Shown here: positions 1 to 4,552 of the stretch, one piece after another | How the letters are laid out: every line of letters starts with the position of its first letter | Position numbering within the stretch: the stretch's first letter is position 1 | NCBI GenBank assembly: GCA_041432705.1 | Contig: JAPWAE010000017.1 | Span: forward strand, 1-7,906 | Length of the DNA: 7,906 nt | Source: Pauljensenia sp018375675 | Lineage (GTDB): Bacteria; Actinomycetota; Actinomycetes; Actinomycetales; Actinomycetaceae | Direction of reading: 5' to 3' | Made by a program: the position numbers and the translations under genes | Notes under the pieces: model-generated | What the model saw: only the letters and a program-made list of their open reading frames with translations | The model's database searches: none | What the model was told of the DNA's origin: nothing

Positions 1-102
1 GTGGGGTGAGAGGCCCCCGCCAGACTAGCGGGTTGATAGGCCAGAGGTGGAAGCACAGCAATGTGCTCGTGAGCCGACTGGTACTAATGGGCCAACACTA
101 AA
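1..102 (+). rRNA. 23S ribosomal RNA, 3' end (partial)
   Basis: This is the last part of the large-subunit rRNA; the rest lies upstream of the window. The segment at 32-42 (GGTTGATAGGC) and the stretch GACTGGTACTAAT at 77-89 are hallmark conserved sequences at the 3' end of bacterial 23S rRNA. The mature 3' end is not marked in the DNA. It is placed near 100-104 because the homologous end in other bacteria falls about 12-15 bases after the TACTAAT motif, where it pairs with the 5' end of the molecule. The two short open frames here are spurious. Confidence 0.93.
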
Positions 103-228
103 CAACAACCCAACAAAAACGGGTGAAAAAAACAAGCGAACAAAGACTTCGTGCCGCAACCACTATACAAACCACGATCAACCCACACCCCCACACACCG
201 TGCGGGGAACAGTGTTGAACACCAAATC
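103..228 (+). other. 23S-5S internal transcribed spacer
   Basis: Non-coding spacer between the two rRNAs, A/C-rich and unlike the GC-rich surroundings. It would be removed during processing of the common precursor. Two elements are visible. One is a hairpin at 189-207 (CCCC/GGGG, a mismatch, then CAC/GTG around a 3-base loop). The other is AGTGTTG at 211-217, the exact reverse complement of CAACACT at 93-99 in the 23S tail, so the ends of the spacer could pair with each other. No tRNA gene is present. Confidence 0.75.
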
Positions 229-347
229 TTGTGGTGGTCATAGCACCGGGGAAACGCCCAGCCTCCATTCCGAACCTGGAAGCTAAGCCCGGCAGCGCCA
301 ATGGTACTGCAACCGCCAGGTTGTGGGAGAGTAGGACACCGCCACAA
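229..347 (+). rRNA. rrf: 5S ribosomal RNA
   Basis: Complete 5S rRNA of about 119 bases, a component of the large ribosomal subunit. The terminal helix I is formed by TTGTGGTGGT at 229-238 with ACCGCCACAA at 338-347, pairing throughout with one G-U. Between them are the conserved 5S segments CATTCCGAACCTGGAAG at 268-284 (loop C region) and TGGGAGAGTAGG in the 3' half. The ends may be off by one or two bases. It follows 23S in the usual order and is followed at once by the operon terminator. Confidence 0.95.
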
Positions 348-357
348 CACACTTACG

Positions 358-396
358 GAAGCGGCCAGAGACTTTTCAGTCTCTGGCCGCTTCTTT
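358..396 (+). terminator. Intrinsic terminator of the rRNA operon
   Basis: A perfect 15-bp stem (358-372 with 379-393) closes a six-base loop TTTTCA and is followed by TTT at 394-396 and a further T-rich GCTT. It lies 10 bases after the end of 5S, which is where an rRNA operon terminates. Confidence 0.93.
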
Positions 397-537
397 GCTT
401 GCGCAATGCTCTTTTTGCTGATGTCTCTTTCCGCGGGTCGTCTATCGGATGGACGGTGCGCCCGGGTCCGGCACGTGGTTGCGTGCCTGACGTCCAGTAG
501 ATGAAAAACCACACGTCACGGACCAACGTCGCCCACG

Positions 538-566
538 TTTGGCCGATTTGCATGCGATGCTATACC
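538..566 (+). promoter_or_regulatory. Candidate promoter for the exporter gene
   Basis: TTTGGC at 538-543 and TATACC at 561-566, with a 17-base spacer, resemble a vegetative -35/-10 pair. If used, transcription would begin around 572-574, just downstream of the ATG at 568. Either the true hexamers sit a few bases earlier (GATGCT at 556-561 would give a leaderless ATG) or the protein starts later. No other clear promoter is seen in the 171-base gap 397-567, which otherwise holds nothing recognisable. Confidence 0.25.
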
Positions 567-567
567 T

Positions 568-1932
568 ATGGTCACTTCTGCACACCCGCTTGAGCCTCGC
601 CACCACGGTGGTAAAGATGAGGTCCTCGCCCAACGTATGGCGGCGCACGATCGCCTCGCCCATCAATCCCAGGTAGTTCTCCGACTCGGCCAGATGCTTC
701 TGTCGTTTGGCGCGAGTGCCTATCGCGTCAAGAAGTCGATGGCTGACCTTGCGCGTGCCGTCGGTATTTCTGAGCACCGAGCACAGGTTACGTACACGGA
801 GATCATCGCGACTGCGTACGCGAACGGCACATTCCGAACGGAGCTCGCCGAGCAGCGCCTGATGGGCGTGAACGCAGACAAGATCGACCGCATCAACAAC
901 TACGTGGCGTCTTTGAACGGCAAGTCCGTGCGAGTCGAGGATGTGTCCGATGAACTCGACAAGATCGCCAAGGTTCCCGGCCTCTACGACTGGTTCTCCA
1001 ACGCGCTTGCCTCCGGCCTCGCCTGTGCGGCGTTCGCGTTCCTCAACGGCGGGGGATGGGTTGAGTGCTCTGCCGTCGCCGTCGCCTCGTTCTTCGGACA
1101 AGCGCTGCGCCGCCAGATGCTGATCCGCCACATGAACCACTTCGGCGTATGGATGGCTTGTGGTGCTCTCGCCGCGATGATCTACATTTTGTTGGTCGCA
1201 CCGGCTCAGCATTTCCTCGGTATTGAATCGACGCACCAGGCCGGCTTTATTTCCGCGCTGCTCTTCCTGGTCCCTGGCTTCCCGCTGGTGACTGGCCTGA
1301 TCGATTTGGTGCGACAAGACTTCCAAGGCGGAGTCGGTCGCCTCGTGTACGTGACGATGCTCGTCATGTCAGCGGGTGTGGCTGTCTGGGCGATCTCGGC
1401 TGTCTTCGGCTGGTCGGTGACGCCCGAGTACGGTGTATCGCTCGTTCCATGGCTGCACTACCTTCTGCGCTTCCTCGCCAGCTTTGTCGCTGCATACGGG
1501 TTTGCGATGCTCTTCAATTCACCGCAACGTGTGTGCGCGACGGCCGCACTTATCGGTGCCGTTATCAACACCGCGCGTATCGCCCTGCACCTGGAACTCG
1601 GAGTTCCTGCCCCGGCTTGCGTCGGCCTCGCCGCGCTCGCAGCTGGCCTTCTCGCCGTCTTCGTGGCTCGCAGGACGCGCTTCTCGCGCGTGACCCTGTC
1701 CGTGCCTGCTGTCGTCATCATGATCCCCGGTGTGCCGCTCTATCGTGCTCTGACCTACCTGAACAACCAGCAGATCGATGATGCGCTCGGCGCGCTCTTC
1801 ACGGTCATGTTCACGATCGTCGCGATCGGAATGGGCCTTGCGCTCTCCCGTATGCTGACGGATAAGAACTGGCTCGTCGAAAAGCAAGAACGAGTCCCCA
1901 ACCTGTGGGAGTACGAGGAGGAGAACGCATGA
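568..1932 (+). CDS. ThrE-family threonine/serine exporter homologue
   Basis: Predicted inner-membrane exporter of the ThrE family (DUF1212/ThrE_2 architecture), whose characterised member expels threonine and serine from Corynebacterium. The 454 residues begin with a soluble N-terminal domain of about 140 residues carrying the typical segment LGQMLLSFGASAYRVKKSM (40-58). About ten hydrophobic segments follow between residues 143 and 427. Two related loops, PGFPL at 236-240 and PGVPL at 387-391, mark the two halves (DUF1212-like, then ThrE_2-like), so both halves are on one chain as in ThrE. The ATG at 568 has no Shine-Dalgarno sequence, so a leaderless message is possible; an in-frame ATG at 637 also lacks a good one but would still leave the conserved region intact. 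The stop overlaps the next small gene. The family is sure; the substrate is inferred and could be another small amino acid or acid. Confidence 0.88.
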   Translation: MVTSAHPLEPRHHGGKDEVLAQRMAAHDRLAHQSQVVLRLGQMLLSFGASAYRVKKSMADLARAVGISEHRAQVTYTEIIATAYANGTFRTELAEQRLMGVNADKIDRINNYVASLNGKSVRVEDVSDELDKIAKVPGLYDWFSNALASGLACAAFAFLNGGGWVECSAVAVASFFGQALRRQMLIRHMNHFGVWMACGALAAMIYILLVAPAQHFLGIESTHQAGFISALLFLVPGFPLVTGLIDLVRQDFQGGVGRLVYVTMLVMSAGVAVWAISAVFGWSVTPEYGVSLVPWLHYLLRFLASFVAAYGFAMLFNSPQRVCATAALIGAVINTARIALHLELGVPAPACVGLAALAAGLLAVFVARRTRFSRVTLSVPAVVIMIPGVPLYRALTYLNNQQIDDALGALFTVMFTIVAIGMGLALSRMLTDKNWLVEKQERVPNLWEYEEENA

Positions 1933-2084
1933 AGTTCGAGATCGAAGCGGGCCTGAAGCCGCCGTCGTTTGAGTTTGAGTACGAGATTGACCGCGACGAG
2001 ATCCGCGCCGTCGGCCGCAACATCGCGATTGTGTGCGTGGCGGCGGTGACCGCTCGACTGCTCGTCGCGCTCATTCAGCGCTGA
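1929..2084 (+). CDS. 51-aa single-pass membrane protein, unknown function
   Basis: Small gene that I do not recognise. It starts with ATG at 1929 overlapping the TGA of the exporter gene (ATGA), and is preceded by a near-ideal ribosome binding site GAGGAGGAG at 1915-1923 with a five-base gap, much better than that of the exporter itself. The product has an acidic N-terminal half (residues 1-28, rich in Glu/Asp, with FEFEYEIDRDEI at 14-25) and one hydrophobic segment at about 31-49 (NIAIVCVAAVTARLLVALI), ending in Gln-Arg. This suggests a single membrane span with the charged part probably in the cytoplasm. The coupled start and following terminator place it in the exporter's operon; a role as accessory subunit or regulator of the exporter is only inference. 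The frame's GC-rich third positions fit real coding. Confidence 0.75.
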   Translation: MKFEIEAGLKPPSFEFEYEIDRDEIRAVGRNIAIVCVAAVTARLLVALIQR

Positions 2085-2097
2085 CGCTCATTCATTG

Positions 2098-2133
2098 ACG
2101 AGGCCGTGGCCGGGAAACCGGTCGCGGCCTCGT
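2098..2133 (+). terminator. Probable terminator of the exporter operon
   Basis: A 16-bp stem (2098-2113 with 2118-2133, including two G-U pairs) is capped by a GAAA tetraloop and begins 13 bases after the stop of the 51-aa gene. The following bases TGCGTGT contain only scattered T, so this is not a classical T-tract terminator; such hairpins are common ends of transcripts in high-GC actinomycetes, and it could also protect the 3' end. Confidence 0.65.
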
Positions 2134-2201
2134 TGCGTGTCCGTGCCCCGCCAGGTTTACGGCTGTAGCGCGAGCAGCGGCCCCCGGCTGGGCTGCTTTG
2201 T

Positions 2202-2307
2202 GTGCCCGTGGGCGGCGGCCCGCCCGCGAGATCGCCACACGCGAGCCTGACGGCTCGGAGTGGTCGATCTCGAAGCCCGGCCAGGCCCCGCCACCGCCCA
2301 CGGGCAC
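2202..2307. repeat. Long imperfect inverted repeat (large hairpin)
   Basis: The two ends are a perfect 14-bp inverted pair, 2202-2215 with 2294-2307 (GTGCCCGTGGGCGG and its complement). Inside is a second nested stem: CGAGATCG 2227-2234 with 2265-2272, CCAC 2235-2238 with 2260-2263, and CGAGCC 2242-2247 with 2252-2257 around a TGAC loop. Together about 32 pairs form within 106 bases, separated by internal loops. The right outer arm is also the start of the direct repeat, and 12 bases of it recur at 2414-2425, so the left arm could pair with either copy. Confidence 0.7.
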
Positions 2308-2369
2308 CGCAGCCAGGCCTCACTAGCGCCGTGTCTACCTTCAACCAGGCGGAGCAGTGCAGCATGGCC
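2296..2369 (+). repeat. 74-bp direct repeat, copy 1
   Basis: Begins GCCCACGGGCACCGCAGCC and ends in GGCC. It matches copy 2 at 71 of 74 positions with no gaps; the differences are at 2324 (T/A), 2341 (T/C) and 2365 (T/A). The distance between copies is 118 bp, not a multiple of three, so the repeat does not preserve a reading frame. Confidence 0.9.
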
Positions 2370-2413
2370 TCGCAGGCCGCGTGTTGGCTTTTTGATTACC
2401 TGACCCCGGCGTT

Positions 2414-2487
2414 GCCCACGGGCACCGCAGCCAGGCCTCACAAGCGCCGTGTCTACCTCCAACCAGGCGGAGCAGTGCAGCAAGGCC
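2414..2487 (+). repeat. 74-bp direct repeat, copy 2
   Basis: Second copy, offset by 118 bp from the first and separated from it by a 44-base spacer containing a T5 run. The copies diverge immediately outside the 74 bp, giving sharp borders. There are no target-site duplications, transposase fragments or terminal inverted repeats typical of an insertion sequence. A REP-like or family-specific intergenic element is the best guess. Confidence 0.9.
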
Positions 2488-2557
2488 GCGTAGCTTCTGA
2501 TACGTGCAGGCGGCGTGGTGCCCGGTACGGGCTCGGGAGAGGCGATCAAGGCATACG

Positions 2558-2589
2558 AATGGGGCCGACCCAAAAGGGCCGGCCCCATT
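2558..2589 (-). terminator. Probable terminator of the AspT-like gene
   Basis: A stem of 10 bp (AATGGGGCCG 2558-2567 with 2580-2589), then one mismatch (2568/2579) and 3 bp more, closes a loop of four A (+ strand). It lies 37 bases beyond the stop of the minus-strand gene. Being nearly symmetrical, it could stop transcription from either side. On neither strand does a long T run follow, so strength is uncertain. Confidence 0.6.
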
Positions 2590-2594
2590 GTTGT

Positions 2595-2612
2595 CGCGGG
2601 ATCGAACCCGCG
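2595..2612 (-). other. Small hairpin resembling a tRNA T-arm
   Basis: A perfect 6-bp stem CGCGGG/CCCGCG with a 6-base loop. On the minus strand it reads GGGTTCGATCCC, like the T-arm of a tRNA. The loop is one base too short for a true T-arm, and the sequence upstream on that strand is the transporter's coding end, so no tRNA gene is present. It may act with the 2558-2589 hairpin as a double 3' end structure. Confidence 0.5.
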
Positions 2613-2625
2613 GAAGACGTTGCCG

Positions 2626-4218
2626 TTACATGCCACCCAGGATCGTGGCGACGATGATCTTGCCGACCATGGCGACCGGGTAGACCAGCGCGTAACCGAG
2701 GGAGACACGCGGGTCAGCGTTGGTACGGCCATTGGCGAATGCGAGGACGGCAGGCTGCGTCTGCGCGCCGCCGAGCAGGCCGGCGAGCTTTGTGCCGCCC
2801 ATCTTGAAGACCCAGCGCATCGTGCAGTACAGGCCGATCGCCATTATCGATGTCATGACGACGCCCAGTGCGAAGATGCGGATCCAGTCGCCCGACGTGA
2901 AGGCCTCGAGGATCTGGCCGCCTGCCTTGGCACCCGCCTGCGCGAGGAAGATCAGCAGGCCGAGCTCAGCCATTACCTGGCACGTCGTAAAGGGAAGAGC
3001 CGTCGCGATGGGGCCGATGCGGCCGACGCGGCCGAAGATGAGACCCACGATGAGCGTGCCGGCGGCGGAACCGATCGAGAAGTACTCGCCGGAGGGGGTC
3101 AGGATCGGCAGCTCGCCGATCGCGATGCCCAGCGCCATGCCGATGCCCAGGGCGATCGGGTTGAGGTCCGTGAGGCCTCGGGACGAGTCGCCGAAGAACT
3201 TCGTAATCTCAGCCATCTTGGACGTGGGGGCGACGACGCGCACGCGGTCACCCTGCTGGAGCACCAGGCCCGGCTCGGCGACCATGTCGACGTCACCGCG
3301 GCGAACGCGCGAGATCGTCGCGGAGAACTCCTTGGCGAGGCCGAGCGAGGCGACCGTGCGGCCCGATACCTTCGGGTTGGAAATCGTCACGCGGCGGAAG
3401 TCCAGGTAGGAGCGGTCCTGCATGAGGGAGTGCGAGGAGGCATGGCCCAGCTCGGTGGCTGCGCGAGCGACGAGCTCGCGGGGACCGACGACCGTCACGA
3501 GGTCGCCGGGATCGAGCGTGTCGGACATCTGGGGACGGGTGATCGGGCCGGTCTCGCCGCGGCGCAGGCGGGAGAAGGAGACCTTCTCGCCGAGCTTCTC
3601 GTAGATGTCGCCGACGAAGGGGTGGTCGTCGCGCTCGACGCGGATCGTGCGGTTCGACAGGGGAGAGGGGGCGTCCTTGTCGTTGCGGCCGTAGTGCAGT
3701 GCGGCCATCGAGGCTGCCAGCATACCGATGACGCCGAAGAGGTAGGCGATCGAATAGCCGACGGTTGCGCGTGCAGGATCGCCAGAGGCATCGCCGGCGG
3801 CGGCCAGAGCGGGCGTGTTCGTCACCGAACCCGCGAAGGTACCGGCGATGAGCGGAACGTCCATACCCATGGCCTTACCGAGGTAGAGACCGACGGTGGC
3901 AGTGATGCCGTAGAGGGCAACCATCGTCAGAATCGGGCCGACGGCGGTCTTCAGATTGTGGAAGAACGACGCGCCCGAGTTGATGCCGATCGCGAACGTG
4001 AAGAGCGTCAGGCCGAGAGTGCCCAGCTGGGGGGTGACTCGCAGCTCGATGCCGTAGGACTGCGCCCACGCAGCCAACGCGATGGCAAAGAACAGAACGG
4101 CGGCGGCGCCGAGGCTAATGCCCCTGATTTTCACATGGCCGAACGCCATGCCTATACCGATGAGAATGAAGAGGAACAGAACCGGCTGTTCGCTCAGAAT
4201 CTCGAACACCTGATGCAC
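2626..4218 (-). CDS. AspT/YidE-type secondary transporter with two RCK_C domains
   Basis: Predicted inner-membrane transporter of the aspartate:alanine exchanger (AAEx) family. The 530 residues consist of a membrane half (1-175), two soluble TrkA-C/RCK_C-type domains (about 191-256 and 270-332) and a second membrane half (about 350-530). The halves are an internal duplication: AGTFAGSVTNTPALAAA at 125-141 matches AGLLGGAQTQPAVLAFA at 479-495, each followed by a DPxxxxxGY motif. I chose GTG at 4218 because CGGAGA lies 9 bases upstream and the first membrane segment then starts near residue 11, as in relatives; the longer version from ATG at 4263 lacks a ribosome site and adds 15 unconserved residues. 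The substrate is unknown: AspT exchanges aspartate and alanine, and YidE/YbjL members are mostly uncharacterised. It is transcribed alone, divergent from the ilv operon and convergent with the exporter unit. Confidence 0.88.
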   Translation of the reverse strand: MHQVFEILSEQPVLFLFILIGIGMAFGHVKIRGISLGAAAVLFFAIALAAWAQSYGIELRVTPQLGTLGLTLFTFAIGINSGASFFHNLKTAVGPILTMVALYGITATVGLYLGKAMGMDVPLIAGTFAGSVTNTPALAAAGDASGDPARATVGYSIAYLFGVIGMLAASMAALHYGRNDKDAPSPLSNRTIRVERDDHPFVGDIYEKLGEKVSFSRLRRGETGPITRPQMSDTLDPGDLVTVVGPRELVARAATELGHASSHSLMQDRSYLDFRRVTISNPKVSGRTVASLGLAKEFSATISRVRRGDVDMVAEPGLVLQQGDRVRVVAPTSKMAEITKFFGDSSRGLTDLNPIALGIGMALGIAIGELPILTPSGEYFSIGSAAGTLIVGLIFGRVGRIGPIATALPFTTCQVMAELGLLIFLAQAGAKAGGQILEAFTSGDWIRIFALGVVMTSIMAIGLYCTMRWVFKMGGTKLAGLLGGAQTQPAVLAFANGRTNADPRVSLGYALVYPVAMVGKIIVATILGGM

Positions 4219-4370
4219 GATGAAATCTCCGTGTTGTGGATTGTGATATGAGGTATGAGTCAATTAAACCAGCAATAAGTGCTGTGCATCTCAGTCCATC
4301 GTCCTAGATGGCGATCAGAGCCCGAAGGTCCGCACAATGAGATGAAGAAGAGCGCAGCGCCCAGGCGAGA

Positions 4371-4376
4371 TACGGT
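4371..4376 (+). promoter_or_regulatory. Candidate -10 element of the ilv operon
   Basis: TACGGT fits the TAnnnT actinobacterial -10 pattern and lies 6 bases before the A of the leader-peptide ATG at 4383, so the transcript would start at that ATG and be leaderless. No convincing -35 is found at the expected distance (4348-4353 is AAGAGC). CACAAT at 4333-4338 is an alternative that would give a leader of about 40 bases. Confidence 0.35.
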
Positions 4377-4382
4377 AAAGGC

Positions 4383-4454
4383 ATGCTCAACGTTCGCGGA
4401 ATTGGAATCCTCGCCCTGGTCATCGTACCCGGGCGTGCGATGCCTGCCGTGTAA
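4383..4454 (+). CDS. ilv operon leader peptide (attenuator)
   Basis: A 23-residue open frame from ATG at 4383 to TAA at 4452-4454, located 98 bases before ilvB. Ten of its residues are branched-chain amino acids, with the cluster GIGILALVIV at residues 6-15. Such a peptide senses the charging of Ile, Leu and Val tRNAs: a ribosome stalling in the cluster changes the folding of the RNA behind it and prevents termination. Attenuation of ilvB operons by Ile/Leu/Val-rich leader peptides is known or predicted in several actinobacteria, including Corynebacterium. No good Shine-Dalgarno sequence precedes the ATG, in line with a leaderless start. The peptide itself is probably without further function. 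Confidence 0.85.
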   Translation: MLNVRGIGILALVIVPGRAMPAV

Positions 4455-4475
4455 CGTGAGGATGGATCGCACGCC
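4432..4475 (+). promoter_or_regulatory. Attenuator pause/anti-antiterminator hairpin
   Basis: A perfect 10-bp stem GGCGTGCGAT (4432-4441) with ATCGCACGCC (4466-4475) encloses a 24-base loop. The 5' arm covers codons 17-20 of the leader peptide and the stop codon is in the loop, so a ribosome stalled at the Val-Ile-Val codons just before it would cover the arm and open the stem. This is the expected position of a 1:2 hairpin in an attenuator. I could not define a clean competing antiterminator; a 5-bp GGATG/CATCC pairing (4460-4464 with 4486-4490) that intrudes on the terminator is one possibility. Confidence 0.65.
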
Positions 4476-4480
4476 GAATT

Positions 4481-4520
4481 CCCCGCATCCGCGCATCTGC
4501 CGGACCTGACGGGGTTTTTT
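4481..4520 (+). terminator. ilv attenuator terminator
   Basis: CCCCG at 4481-4485 pairs with CGGGG at 4510-4514 and is followed directly by six T (4515-4520), then CTTT. A smaller inner stem TCCG 4488-4491 with CGGA 4501-4504 stabilises the hairpin. It lies between the leader peptide and ilvB and would stop transcription when branched-chain aminoacyl-tRNAs are plentiful. Confidence 0.8.
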
Positions 4521-4542
4521 CTTTGAGACGGTCCCAACGATT

Positions 4543-4549
4543 GAGAGGA
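4543..4549 (+). promoter_or_regulatory. ilvB ribosome binding site
   Basis: GAGAGGA. AGGA ends three bases before ATG at 4553 and six bases before the next codon, GTG at 4556. Spacing alone would favour GTG; ATG is favoured as the stronger codon. The products differ by a single residue. Confidence 0.65.
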
Positions 4550-4552
4550 CGA

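Larger units (their letters stand above)
2085..2625. other. Structured non-coding region between convergent genes
   Basis: 541 bases with no credible gene: open frames here on both strands lack ribosome sites and recognisable protein features. It lies between the ends of the exporter unit and the AspT-like gene. It holds a terminator-like hairpin at 2098-2133, a weak hairpin at 2173-2197, a long inverted repeat at 2202-2307, two 74-bp direct repeats (2296-2369 and 2414-2487), a T5 run at 2389-2393 after a weak stem, a small hairpin at 2520-2532 (GCCCG/CGGGC), and two hairpins at 2558-2612. The amount of structure exceeds what two terminators need. Confidence 0.7.

Noticed and set aside
442..1326. 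294-aa open frame on the minus strand opposite the ThrE-type gene
   Set aside because: Shadow frame: the + strand gene has clear family motifs here, and the minus product has only biased composition.
2296..2487. CRISPR array
   Set aside because: Only two units, with a 74-bp repeat and a 44-bp spacer. This is too long a repeat and too few units, and there are no cas genes nearby.
2595..2680. Possible tRNA gene on the minus strand suggested by GGGTTCGATCCC
   Set aside because: The loop is six bases instead of seven, the upstream bases are the coding end of the transporter, and no acceptor, D or anticodon arm can be built.
2157..2732. Open frames on the minus strand across the direct repeats
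   Set aside because: The repeated peptide appears in different frames because the offset is 118 bp. There is no ribosome site and the frame runs into the end of the AspT-like gene, so the repeat is non-coding.
2515..4251. 578-aa open frame on the + strand opposite the AspT-like gene
   Set aside because: It is the antisense shadow of a clear membrane transporter. It is rich in Asp/Glu/Arg/Gly/His, as expected from the complement of high-GC coding DNA, has no recognisable domain and starts within the terminator region.
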